From positions 1 through 64,000 of the forward strand of contig NZ_AOIS01000031.1 in assembly GCF_000337495.1 (NCBI RefSeq): a stretch of 64,000 bases of DNA, given 5' to 3'. Of this stretch, positions 18,003-26,485 are shown piece after piece. The position numbers and the translations under genes are program-made. Within the stretch, counting starts at the first letter, position 1; the number at the start of each line of letters is the position of its first letter. Origin of the DNA: Haloterrigena salina JCM 13891. GTDB taxonomy: Archaea; Halobacteriota; Halobacteria; Halobacteriales; Natrialbaceae. The notes under the pieces are model-generated. The model saw nothing but the letters and a program-made list of their open reading frames with translations. It ran no database searches and was not told the origin of the DNA.

Positions 18003-19163
18003 TTACTTTGGCTGCTTCGTATCCAGTTCTCGCAGTACTTCCTGCCAAGTGACTCTCGTATTTCGAACGTCGTATGTGCGAGCGGCCGCCTGAATCTGGG
18101 CCTCGTCCCATTCGGCGTCAGTGGTACGTTCGACAGCTGCCACGAGATCCGAGACATCGGGCTTGAACAGCACGCCTGTCTCTCCTGGGTCAACCTGATA
18201 CTTGGTGAACCCTTCGTCGACGCCAACGACTGGTTTACCGGACGCCATGGCCTCCACCGGTGGCATCCCGAAGTCCTCGTGTTTACCCGCGAATATAAGC
18301 CCGCGAGATTGTGCCAGAAGGTCAACTTTCCCCTCGCCTTCTACCCAGCCGAGGAATTCGATGTTGTCGTTCGCAAGTTCCCGACAGGCCTCGGCGTAGT
18401 CCTGTGTCGTCGGTCGGGTGTCACCAGCAATCTTGAGTGGCAGGCCCAGGTCGTTGAACGCCTCGATGACGAGTTTTACGCGCTTCTCGGGAACCAACCG
18501 ATTGACCATAACGTAGTAGTCTTCGCTCTCTTCAGCACGATACTGGTATGTGTCGACGGGACAGTACGCCACCGTCGCATCTTCACCGTAGTAGGCGTCG
18601 ATTCGTCCGGCAACGAGATCGGAGTTACCGACTATGCGGTCAAACCGGCGGATGCTGCTGACGTCGGTATTCCGAATGTGATTCGCGAAGGCCCGCATGA
18701 ACCAACGGATGGGGCCAAATCGGTCGTTCCAGAGATCGTGAGTGAGATCCCACAACCAGCGAGCAGGCGAGTTGAAGAAGTGGATACGGGCCTGTTCCGG
18801 ATGTTGAATCACCTGCTGGGAGAGCGGACCGGTGGTAACGATGACATCGAATTCCCGGGGTGGATTCCAGTCCTGATAAGCCAGCATCTGGTGGAGGTAG
18901 AACAGTCGGTTAAGGCCGCGCCGTCGGATCTGACGCTGGAGCCAAGATTCCCTACTCCCGAACGACCGAACGTCGACGTCTTCGAGCGGTTTCGGTGATT
19001 CGGTCTGCCGGAGGGTGTAAAGCGGCGCGTCGAGAAACTTCGTGATGTTCGCGATGACGTCGATGCCGCCGTTCTTTGACCAGATTGGATCGGTCACCAC
19101 AGCGATTTTTAGGTGGCGAAGATCGTCGGCGAGGCCATATTGGGGGTCAGTCTCAGATACCAT
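18003..19163 (-). CDS. Family 4 glycosyltransferase
   Basis: A GT-B enzyme with IAVVTDPIWSKNGGIDVI at the N-terminus, then HFFNSPARWLWD, IVGNSDLVAGRI, YCPVDTYQY, MVNRLVPEKRV, EFLGWVEGEGKVDLLAQS and the E-x7-E block HEDFGMPPVEA. It is a close relative of the GT4 at 15269-16414. I placed the start at the ATG at 19163 (MVSETDPQYG): a longer frame to 19355 exists, but its first 64 residues do not look like glycosyltransferase and overlap the end of the sulfatase-like gene upstream. It probably extends the same surface glycan. Confidence 0.82.
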   Translation of the reverse strand: MVSETDPQYGLADDLRHLKIAVVTDPIWSKNGGIDVIANITKFLDAPLYTLRQTESPKPLEDVDVRSFGSRESWLQRQIRRRGLNRLFYLHQMLAYQDWNPPREFDVIVTTGPLSQQVIQHPEQARIHFFNSPARWLWDLTHDLWNDRFGPIRWFMRAFANHIRNTDVSSIRRFDRIVGNSDLVAGRIDAYYGEDATVAYCPVDTYQYRAEESEDYYVMVNRLVPEKRVKLVIEAFNDLGLPLKIAGDTRPTTQDYAEACRELANDNIEFLGWVEGEGKVDLLAQSRGLIFAGKHEDFGMPPVEAMASGKPVVGVDEGFTKYQVDPGETGVLFKPDVSDLVAAVERTTDAEWDEAQIQAAARTYDVRNTRVTWQEVLRELDTKQPK

Positions 19164-19248
19164 TGACTGGGTCGCTTGCGATTTCACCACGATTTCGGAA
19201 GTGTCTTTGCATTTTGGAGGACTCAGAACACAGAAGCCGGGTCTTGGG

Positions 19249-20223
19249 TCACTCCTCGGCGTATCCGAGAGCTGCCAGGTGTTCCTTAACCTCTCTTTCG
19301 GTCGCCTCTGTCTCGGAACTAACGTCGCTAGTGTTGATGCCCCTACGTTTTCCATCCACGACAGCCCACGGTACGTCCGTCAGTGCTGAGTGTCGTCGAT
19401 GGCCGGGGTGACCGAACAATCGAACCGGAATCGGCCAGGATCGCTCACCGAAGGCATTCCCGTGGTCGGACGTGACCACCACCCGGCGGTCCGTGGACTC
19501 GAGAAGTGCCGCGACTTCATCCATCACGATTTCGAGATTGTGTTCGTAGGCCTCCCAGACGTCGGCGGCGTCGATGGCACCTGCTTCGAGTGCCTCCCAG
19601 GGATTGTTGTAATCATCGCCAGCGTCGAAGTTCGGGTGTGCTTCGCTGACCTCGAGTCCCCATACGTCCGCATCCCCGCTGAAATTCAGTTCTGGGTAAT
19701 CTATGAACGGCGCGTGGGGCTGCATGTAGTGGACGATGACCCGCTTGTTTGGATGTTCGCGAAGGGCAGTTCTAGCGGCCTCGGTAATCGGCTCTGGCCT
19801 AAGCACACCACTTTCCTCGTCCCAGGCGTCACGCCAGACCTCGATGAGGTCGTGGAAGGCCCCCGGTTTCACGTTGGATACCATCGGGTTCCCGGCCACG
19901 TACACGATGTCTCCGAACGTGCCATCGAAGGTCCGGTTGAGCCACTCTTTCGTTTCCGTCGCCGGACTCCGAACCGTGGTTACGTCGTCGAAATAATCTT
20001 CGTCGACGACGTTCTCGAAGAGGTCGGCACGGCAGGCGTCGAGCACGACCAATACGTTCCAGTCTTCTTCGAGGTAGTTCAGCGTGTTCTCTCGACTCCG
20101 CAGCAATCGCTGGACCGGGCTGTTCACACGTGTTCTGATGCGCTCTGCCCACCAGGCGTCGCTCCGCCAATTTGCTCGCAACTCGGCGATTACGTCCTCG
20201 ATGCGACGTCGCAACCCACTCAT
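19249..20223 (-). CDS. Short alkaline-phosphatase-superfamily protein with divergent nucleophile loop (copy 3)
   Basis: At 324 residues it is about two thirds the length of its relatives. The first metal site is VLVVLDACRADLFE, and the later ligands VHYMQPHAPFIDY and VVVTSDHGNAFGE are intact. The usual P-S-H or C-x-P-x-R loop is replaced by VRSPATETKEWLNRTF, so the nucleophile would be a Thr or Ser in PATET. A basic, possibly amphipathic segment of about 50 residues precedes the domain. The end HLAALGYAEE retains the LGY tail motif. Related archaeal proteins are usually annotated as hypothetical or sulfatase-like. A phosphodiesterase or transferase role is as plausible as a sulfatase one. Confidence 0.65.
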   Translation of the reverse strand: MSGLRRRIEDVIAELRANWRSDAWWAERIRTRVNSPVQRLLRSRENTLNYLEEDWNVLVVLDACRADLFENVVDEDYFDDVTTVRSPATETKEWLNRTFDGTFGDIVYVAGNPMVSNVKPGAFHDLIEVWRDAWDEESGVLRPEPITEAARTALREHPNKRVIVHYMQPHAPFIDYPELNFSGDADVWGLEVSEAHPNFDAGDDYNNPWEALEAGAIDAADVWEAYEHNLEIVMDEVAALLESTDRRVVVTSDHGNAFGERSWPIPVRLFGHPGHRRHSALTDVPWAVVDGKRRGINTSDVSSETEATEREVKEHLAALGYAEE

Positions 20224-20354
20224 TTCCCTTGCGTTAGCGACAACGACGTTTCAATCTCTCGCCTCGTTTCCCGCCCCAGAACGTCGAGTCACTAACACTA
20301 CTACCTGCTGATTGGTCGAAACCTTCAACTTCGGTCATCGCCACCGGACACATC

Positions 20355-21107
20355 ATGACCTCTCTGTTGGGGAGGGCTCGGAATGCTCTCCGGAAGGGCG
20401 GGCTATCATACGTCATTCGCGAGGCCATCCCGCATCTCCACAAGCATTACCTCCGGGACCATCTGCCCAGAACGAAGACGAAACTCAACGGGGTAATCGT
20501 CAAGAGGAATCGTATCTTCGACGGACTCGTCCCCTGGGAAGTGAATCGACCGGACCCGGAAAATTACGAATCGGCCATCGTTTCCAGACTCAAATCCGGG
20601 GTCACTACTGGTGACACCGTCGTCATCGTCGGTGGCGGGTGGGGTGTCTCCACCGTGGTTGCTGCCCAGGCGGTCGGTGAGAGTGGCTCAGTCCATACCT
20701 TTGAGGCGTCACCCGAATACGCGGAATATACCAGAGAAACCGTTCGATTGAACGATGTCGCAAACCGCTGTACAGTGACTACTGCAGTAGTGGCGAAAGC
20801 GGTTTCCACTCAGGGGGATGCCGAGAGTGAGGTCGTTCTGTCGCCGGCAGAACTCCCCGACTGCGAGGTCCTTGAACTGGACTGTGAGGGAGCAGAAATC
20901 GAGATACTCCAAGAACTCCAAAGTCAACCACGAGTCATCATTGTTGAGACTCACGGCGTGTTCGGTGCGCCGACCGAAGCGGTAGCAGAGGCACTAGAAT
21001 CAATGTCATACGAAATTGTTTCAACAGAAATTGCGGATAGGGGACTAGCGGAGATGCACGAAGCACAAGACGTCAGGGTGCTGACCGCGCGAGACGAGAC
21101 TCAATAA
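20355..21107 (+). CDS. FkbM-family SAM-dependent methyltransferase
   Basis: The SAM-binding core is VVIVGGGWGVSTVVAAQ followed by HTFEASPEYAEYTRE; the FkbM-type C-terminal region is VLELDCEGAEIEILQEL and IIVETHGVFG. Proteins of this family methylate sugar hydroxyls in secondary metabolites and surface glycans. A preceding segment (residues 1-65) is basic and may contact the membrane or substrate. It lies on the plus strand between two minus-strand genes of the glycan island, so it needs its own promoter. The likely product is an O-methylated sugar on the glycan; the position cannot be inferred. Confidence 0.8.
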   Translation: MTSLLGRARNALRKGGLSYVIREAIPHLHKHYLRDHLPRTKTKLNGVIVKRNRIFDGLVPWEVNRPDPENYESAIVSRLKSGVTTGDTVVIVGGGWGVSTVVAAQAVGESGSVHTFEASPEYAEYTRETVRLNDVANRCTVTTAVVAKAVSTQGDAESEVVLSPAELPDCEVLELDCEGAEIEILQELQSQPRVIIVETHGVFGAPTEAVAEALESMSYEIVSTEIADRGLAEMHEAQDVRVLTARDETQ

Positions 21108-21138
21108 ACTCAGTTCGTCAACCAGCCTAACCACTTAC

Positions 21139-22050
21139 CTAAGCGTCGGTTAACGAGTACACCTTATCCTCTGTCGCATTGAAGCACGCTTGGTCCACGT
21201 GCTGCGGTGGTGTTAGTCGGATATCCTCGTAGGTTCCCTCTTCACAGCCTTCGTAGAGCTCTTTGTCGATTTCGTACGCGAGCGGATCCCTTTTGTCGAA
21301 CGTCTCGTAGTGTTCCTTATTGAGTCCCCAGAGATACGTGAGAAGAATCGTTCCGGTGTCCAGTAGCTTCCGCCAGATCGGCAGGTTCGATGTGTAGAGA
21401 TGTTCGTAGGCGTATCGAAGGGAGATTCCACACCTAAGCTTTTCCCGGTAGTTGTAAAGGTAGCGGCGAACGGCCGTCTCAAAACCGAATTCAGGATGCA
21501 GATGCTTGGCAACTCGAACGTCCATTAGGCGGAGATACCCGTGACCGAAGAATCGCCGCGTCAGTTCGTTCTCTTGGAACCCATGGGGGAACGGCCGCCA
21601 ACCGCCGAGTTCTTCGTGGAGTTCTTGAGGAGTAATCCGCAGACCCTTAGTATACAATTGGAAAGGTCCCTCGGTTTCGACCGTTTCGAGATAGAACTTG
21701 ACGAGTTCGTCGAAGCAGTCCGCGAACACCATATCGGCGTCAACCTGCTCAAGAAGGTAGTCTCCGCGCGCGTTGTCGACACAAACCTGACGAGCAACTC
21801 CAAGGCCTGGTTCCTCCTGGGTAAAGATTCGAATTGGGACATCCGATTTCGCAGATCGCTCCTTGACGTGTTCCAGCGTCCCGTCTACGGAGCCGCCGTC
21901 CGTCACGACTAGTTCGTAGCGGTGGTCCAACTGGGGAAGAATACTATCTAGACAGGCCTCGATAGTCTCGGCGTCGTTGAACGTACACAGACAGACGCTG
22001 AATATTGGAGTGTCCGAATCAGTCATCGTTGGAGTGTTCTGGGTGATCAT
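21139..22050 (-). CDS. Family 2 glycosyltransferase
   Basis: A GT-A enzyme with FSVCLCTFNDAETIEACLDSI at the N-terminus, VVTDGGSVDGTLEH for nucleotide binding and an intact metal-binding motif QVDADMVF. This contrasts with the decayed GT2 at 6848-7750. Its ATG overlaps the stop of the upstream sulfatase-like gene by four bases (22047-22050), which supports the chosen start; a second ATG eight codons further in is possible. It closes a four-gene coupled operon reading GT4, GT4, sulfatase-like, GT2. Confidence 0.85.
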   Translation of the reverse strand: MITQNTPTMTDSDTPIFSVCLCTFNDAETIEACLDSILPQLDHRYELVVTDGGSVDGTLEHVKERSAKSDVPIRIFTQEEPGLGVARQVCVDNARGDYLLEQVDADMVFADCFDELVKFYLETVETEGPFQLYTKGLRITPQELHEELGGWRPFPHGFQENELTRRFFGHGYLRLMDVRVAKHLHPEFGFETAVRRYLYNYREKLRCGISLRYAYEHLYTSNLPIWRKLLDTGTILLTYLWGLNKEHYETFDKRDPLAYEIDKELYEGCEEGTYEDIRLTPPQHVDQACFNATEDKVYSLTDA

Positions 22051-23402
22051 TCGATGTACCCGAGTTCGCGGAGTCGCTCCTCGGTCGCTTCGTCGAGATC
22101 TTCGTCACCGGAGGAAACCTCAGAGAGGTCCGCATTGAGCTGTTCGACGAGTGCCTCCTCGAGTTCGACTGGGTGGTCTCCCCACCGATTGTCCCGTTCC
22201 ATTGGGTCTTCAGGCCGGTAGTAGGCTTCCCAGCTTTCCTCGTCGAATCGCTTGGCGCCCCAGTCTCCTTCGGGGTGATAGAGGACCTTCCACTCCGCCC
22301 CGACTGCTGCGGCCATGCGTTTGCCGTCTTCCATCACGTTCTGGACGGTCACGTAGTCACGGTCCGAGCGTTCGTCGCCCAGCAGTGACGGTCGATCGCC
22401 GAGGCGCTCCGCGGAACCCGCCAGGTCGAGAATCGTGCTGCCGAGGTCCAGCAGCGACGTCGGTCCCTCAATGCGTCCCGACTCGCCTACATTGTCCATC
22501 ACGAGAGGGACCCTGGTGACGGTGTCGTACATGAGTGGCCGGTGGCCGTAGTTCGCGTGTTCGCCGAACTCGTCTCCGTGGTCACTGTGGACGATGAGAG
22601 GAGCGTCACCGTGGCCTGCCTCCTCGAGGCGCTCGGTGAGTTCGCCGACGAACGTGTCCGCGTACCGAATCGTGTTGTCATAGGCGTTGACGATGCCGTT
22701 TCGTCTCTCACCGACGAGATTCCGATGGCGGCGCATCGCGTAGTTCCAGGCGTACGTCGAGCGGATACCCGGTTGGTCCCACTTATGGTGTTCCTCGGGG
22801 ACGTAGTAGGGGTGATGTGTGTCGATGAGCAGCACCCAGAGGAAAAACGGCTCCGGGGCTTCCTCGATGAACGACTCGATGTCTGCCCACATGTCCTCCC
22901 AGGTTGGTGGCGTTTTCCCTTCGGCTGTCCGTTTGAGATCCACCACGAAGTTCCCCATCCCGGCCTGCTGGAGGGCGTCGTGGGCGCGTTTCTTCCATCC
23001 TGATTCGGTGCTATCGTCGGCATCCCACATGTGATCCTCGTAGACATCCCAGCCCCGATTCCAGCCGAAGGACGAACTCACTAGGGCGTTGTAATGGAAC
23101 CCGCCCGTGTGGTAGCCCTCATCCTGGAGAACTTCCGGAAGGAACGTCCGGTCCGCGTTCGCTTCTCGCCAGTGCTGCGGGTTCGGATACTCCATGCTTC
23201 CCGAAGCGTGTTCGCCCGAGAACATGCCAGTGAAACTGGCCGGTGTTCCGACAGCTGGGACCTGCGGGTCGTTGAACACGAGGCCATCTTCCGCTAACGC
23301 TTCAAGGTTCGGCGTTGTATTGCGGTCGTATCCGTACAGCGGCAAGTGATCGGCCCGGACGCTATCCCACGAAACGAGGACGATATTATCTTTGTCTATC
23401 AT
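22047..23402 (-). CDS. Sulfatase-like protein of the alkaline phosphatase superfamily (copy 4)
   Basis: The first metal site is IVLVSWDSVRADHLPLYGYDR. The nucleophile loop is AVGTPASFTGMFSGEH, where Thr-Pro replaces the C/S-x-P-x-R signature. Other ligands are LIDTHHPYY and HSDHGDEFGE. The block FHYNALVSSSFGWNRGWD corresponds to the ENPYLT...GFD block of copies 1 and 2, and the protein ends ERLRELGYIE. I chose the ATG at 23402 (MIDKDNIVLVSW); a longer frame to 23495 overlaps the stop of the upstream glycosyltransferase. It is 10 bases downstream of that gene and overlaps the next by ATGA. Confidence 0.75.
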   Translation of the reverse strand: MIDKDNIVLVSWDSVRADHLPLYGYDRNTTPNLEALAEDGLVFNDPQVPAVGTPASFTGMFSGEHASGSMEYPNPQHWREANADRTFLPEVLQDEGYHTGGFHYNALVSSSFGWNRGWDVYEDHMWDADDSTESGWKKRAHDALQQAGMGNFVVDLKRTAEGKTPPTWEDMWADIESFIEEAPEPFFLWVLLIDTHHPYYVPEEHHKWDQPGIRSTYAWNYAMRRHRNLVGERRNGIVNAYDNTIRYADTFVGELTERLEEAGHGDAPLIVHSDHGDEFGEHANYGHRPLMYDTVTRVPLVMDNVGESGRIEGPTSLLDLGSTILDLAGSAERLGDRPSLLGDERSDRDYVTVQNVMEDGKRMAAAVGAEWKVLYHPEGDWGAKRFDEESWEAYYRPEDPMERDNRWGDHPVELEEALVEQLNADLSEVSSGDEDLDEATEERLRELGYIE

Positions 23403-23412
23403 TTGTTGGCGG

Positions 23413-24441
23413 TCAGACGTACCCGATGTCTGCCAGTAGGTTTCCGTACTCATAGGCGAATGCTTTGAGGCCGGACGCTTCGTTGAAGCCAGCACCGTAC
23501 CCCGACGCCAGCGTGCTGAATTGCTCTCGTTTATTCTCGGAGAGCGAGAAATACCAGTCTATCGCTACGGCGATGGCAGTCGGGTCTGCATCCGCGACGA
23601 ATCGACCGTGAACGCCACGAACCAACGTTGCAGTCCCGACACCCGGCGTCGTCACGACGGGCAGGCCGGCACAGAGCGCCTCTAACGTCGCGACCGGGAA
23701 TGCCCCGGCAGGCGCTGGAAAGACCATCAATGCGGCCGATTCGAAGAGGTCGACTAGCTTTGCTTCACTTACGAAGCCGTGTGTGTTCACGGCCTCTGGC
23801 CCTTCGATTTGCTCCGTGTCCGGGCCGACGAAATCGACCGTGCAGTCCAACCCTACGTTCGATAGCGCATCGACGAGGACATCTTGGCCGTTCTTTCGCC
23901 GATACTTTCCAAGACACAAAATGCGAGTTCCGTCCAGTGAAGGGTCAAGCGACCTGAGTTCCTCGTACCGGTTTGCCTCGACAAACGGGTGGGTCACTCG
24001 TGTCGGCTCGTTGGTCAACTCTGCGGCAATCGTCGCGATGCGTTCGCTGACAGCGAGCGTCCCGTCAACGAATCGCTGGGCGAAACGGTGGGCCAACCGA
24101 CTCGTCGCCGTACGGCCCGTCATCGGATTGCGGATGTCGTGGTAGGTCGAATCGGCGCCGAGCGCTATTACCGGCCCAGACGACCCCAGAAGTTTCAACG
24201 CGGCCCCTTCGACAAGCGGCACCCCGCCCTCAAGGATTACCGGCCGATTCCCAAAGTCGTGGCTTCGACCGGCCCGAATACGAGCGAACGCACCATCCGT
24301 CTCGCACTGCACCATCTCGGCGTCGAGGTACGACGCCATCTTCTCGTGGACCGGATGCGGGTCGTAGTAGAGAAACACCGGCGGGGGGATGTCCGGACCT
24401 GCAGTGACCATCTCAACACCCGAATGCTGGCGTGACGGCAT
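23413..24441 (-). CDS. Family 4 glycosyltransferase
   Basis: A 342-residue GT-B enzyme. The N-terminal half has FLYYDPHPVHEKMASYL and the C-terminal half LCLGKYRRKNGQDVL, NTHGFVSEAKLVDLFESA, FPAPAGAFPVATLEAL and TTPGVGTATLVRG. The catalytic block AFPVATLEALCAGLPVVT replaces the ED-FG-x-PIE pattern of the neighbouring GT4 paralogues, so its donor may differ. It ends LADIGYV, echoing the LGY ends of the adjacent sulfatase-like proteins. The ATG overlaps the previous stop by one base (TAATG), which supports this start. Confidence 0.8.
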   Translation of the reverse strand: MPSRQHSGVEMVTAGPDIPPPVFLYYDPHPVHEKMASYLDAEMVQCETDGAFARIRAGRSHDFGNRPVILEGGVPLVEGAALKLLGSSGPVIALGADSTYHDIRNPMTGRTATSRLAHRFAQRFVDGTLAVSERIATIAAELTNEPTRVTHPFVEANRYEELRSLDPSLDGTRILCLGKYRRKNGQDVLVDALSNVGLDCTVDFVGPDTEQIEGPEAVNTHGFVSEAKLVDLFESAALMVFPAPAGAFPVATLEALCAGLPVVTTPGVGTATLVRGVHGRFVADADPTAIAVAIDWYFSLSENKREQFSTLASGYGAGFNEASGLKAFAYEYGNLLADIGYV

Positions 24442-25466
24442 TAAAAGTACTCCGCTTCGACGAACCCCTCGACTTGCTCCCTGAACCTGTCGGTGCTATA
24501 CGCCGTCGCACGTTCGCGGATGGCGGCGTGGTCCCATGTCGTCTGTTCGACGCGCCGGACGCCCTCGGTAACTGCGTCAGGTGTCGGGTTGACCAGGACA
24601 CCGGTCTGCTCGTCCACCTGGTTTTTCGTGTTGGGTTCGTCCACCCCGACGACCGGCGTTCCCGCCGCCATATACTCGATGGGGGTGATTCCAAAGTCCT
24701 CGCGTTCGGCGAGGAACAGTCCGGCGACGCTCTGTTCGACCGTCCGCCTGAGTGTCTCGTCGTCGACGTAGCCCTTGAACTCGACGTTGTCTGGCGCATT
24801 CCGCTCCAGCATACCTCGGAGCGGCCCGTCTCCGAGCACCTTCAGAGTGTACTCCGGCAACTGGCGCATCGCATCGACGGCGACTCCTGGTCGCTTCCGC
24901 TCCTCCAGTCGACCCACCAACACCAGTTGCTTGGATCTGCGGTTTCGCGTCGCGTCGAAGGACTCGACGTCGACAGGAGGACAGATAACCTTGTCCACCG
25001 ACTCCCCGTAGTGTCGCTCCGCTCGGGTCGCCGTAAGTTTGCTGTTCGCGATCACAGCAGGTATCGTGAGCGTCTCGAGTCGGTCGAGGGACTTCACGAG
25101 GTACGACAGCAAGCCGCCCTCGAACCACAGCGCCGCTAGCGGAGGGTGATGCAGGTAGTGAACCCGGAGTTGATCGTCGTAGGGCTGGACGAACTTTGCG
25201 GCCGGGCCACTCGTGAACAGTACGTCGTAGTCGTGTAACTCGAGGTTGAGCATGGAATGAGCGGTCCGAATGTCGTTCAATCTGCCGCTCCGTGACGTCC
25301 GGCGGAGAATCGACACGTCGTTTGGCACACGCTGCTGCCACCATTCTCGTTCTTTCCCGGAGAACCCGACGTAGAGGTCGGCATCCAGTGCCCTTGCGGC
25401 CTCGGTGACGACTCGCACCGCACCGCCCGGATTAATGGTGCCATCGTGGACGACAGCGACTCGCAT
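24441..25466 (-). CDS. Family 4 glycosyltransferase
   Basis: A GT-B enzyme beginning RVAVVHDGTINPGGAVRVV, with HYLHHPPLAALWF, VIANSKLTATRAERHYG, CPPVDVESFD, LVGRLEERKRPGVAV, KVLGDGPLRGMLE and the E-x7-E block REDFGITPIEY. The shared DEPNTKNQV-type block links it to the two other GT4 paralogues of the island. I chose the ATG at 25466; one at 25475 adds three residues. A TATA-like GCGTTTAGC lies near 25495-25503, about 30 bases upstream. It heads the four-gene coupled operon ending at 21139. Confidence 0.83.
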   Translation of the reverse strand: MRVAVVHDGTINPGGAVRVVTEAARALDADLYVGFSGKEREWWQQRVPNDVSILRRTSRSGRLNDIRTAHSMLNLELHDYDVLFTSGPAAKFVQPYDDQLRVHYLHHPPLAALWFEGGLLSYLVKSLDRLETLTIPAVIANSKLTATRAERHYGESVDKVICPPVDVESFDATRNRRSKQLVLVGRLEERKRPGVAVDAMRQLPEYTLKVLGDGPLRGMLERNAPDNVEFKGYVDDETLRRTVEQSVAGLFLAEREDFGITPIEYMAAGTPVVGVDEPNTKNQVDEQTGVLVNPTPDAVTEGVRRVEQTTWDHAAIRERATAYSTDRFREQVEGFVEAEYF

Positions 25467-25531
25467 CTGGCCCACTGTTCACGGGCCCCCGTGCTAAACG
25501 CATCGGTCACCGTGGCGGTCTGACGGAGTTC

Positions 25532-26485
25532 CTAGACTCGCTTCCTGAACTCTTCGAGAGTGCGGCGAAGCCCCTCTTCGAGCGTGACCTTCGGCTCCCA
25601 CTCAAGGAGTTCCTTCGCCTTTGTGATGTCTGGACGGCGCTGGGATGGATCGTCCTGAGGTAGTGACTCGTAGGTCAGTGCGGCGTCAGTTTCGACGACG
25701 TTGAGGACGCGGGCTGCCAGCGCTCGAATCTCGATTTCGTCCGTACTCCCGAGGTTGATGGCTTCGCCAGCAACTCGGTCGGGAGGCGCGTCCGCGACGG
25801 CAAGAATTCCACGCACCAGGTCCGAGACGTAACAGAAACTACGAGTCTGGGTTCCGTCGCCGTACACCGTCAGATCCTCATCAGTGAGGGCCTGCGTGAG
25901 GAAGTTCGGGATGACGCGCCCGTCGTCAGTGCGCATCCGTGGCCCGTACGTGTTGAATATCCTTACAGTCCGCACGTCGATTCCGTACTGTTGTTCGTAG
26001 GCGACGGCGAGCGCCTCGGAGAATCGCTTGCCTTCGTCGTAAGGTGCGCGTGGCCCGCGGATGTTGACGTTCCCATTGTACTGTTCGTGCTGGGGATGGA
26101 CGTCTGGGTCACCGTAAATTTCACTGGTCGAGGCGAGAATCGCCTTCGCTTCGTGCTCCCGAGCCGCGTCAAGGATGTTTCGCGTCCCCTCGCTGTTCGT
26201 CAGAGCGATTTCGACGGCGTGGGAGGCAAAGTCCTCGGGACTCGCGCGCGAGGCGAAGTGGTAGAGTTCGTCGACGTCGGTAAACGCTGGAAGCGGGTCA
26301 CAGATGTCGTGTTCCCGGACCTCGAGGTGGTCGCTCTCAACTGATGCGAGGTTCTCCGGTCGGCCGCTCCCGAAGTTGTCGAGGACCGTCACGCGCCGAT
26401 TCGCATCTAGAAGGGATTCGGTGAGATGGCTCCCGACGAAACCGCCACCCCCGGTGACTACCGCGTGTGGTCTGTCCTTACTCAT
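25532..26485 (-). CDS. UDP-glucuronate decarboxylase-like NAD-dependent dehydratase (UDP-xylose synthase type)
   Basis: An extended SDR with TGGGGFVGSHL for NAD and catalytic YDEGK. The block STSEIYGDPDVHPQ, then NGNVNIRGPR and YDEGKRFSE, and RIFNTYGPRM..DDGRVIPNF are the pattern of UDP-xylose synthases, which decarboxylate UDP-glucuronate. A dTDP-glucose 4,6-dehydratase is the main alternative, but that family has a different block before the catalytic Tyr. Its ATG overlaps the stop of the nucleotidylyltransferase by four bases (26482-26485), so the two are coupled. With the UDP-sugar dehydrogenase at 9752-11053 it predicts xylose in the glycan. Confidence 0.8.
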   Translation of the reverse strand: MSKDRPHAVVTGGGGFVGSHLTESLLDANRRVTVLDNFGSGRPENLASVESDHLEVREHDICDPLPAFTDVDELYHFASRASPEDFASHAVEIALTNSEGTRNILDAAREHEAKAILASTSEIYGDPDVHPQHEQYNGNVNIRGPRAPYDEGKRFSEALAVAYEQQYGIDVRTVRIFNTYGPRMRTDDGRVIPNFLTQALTDEDLTVYGDGTQTRSFCYVSDLVRGILAVADAPPDRVAGEAINLGSTDEIEIRALAARVLNVVETDAALTYESLPQDDPSQRRPDITKAKELLEWEPKVTLEEGLRRTLEEFRKRV

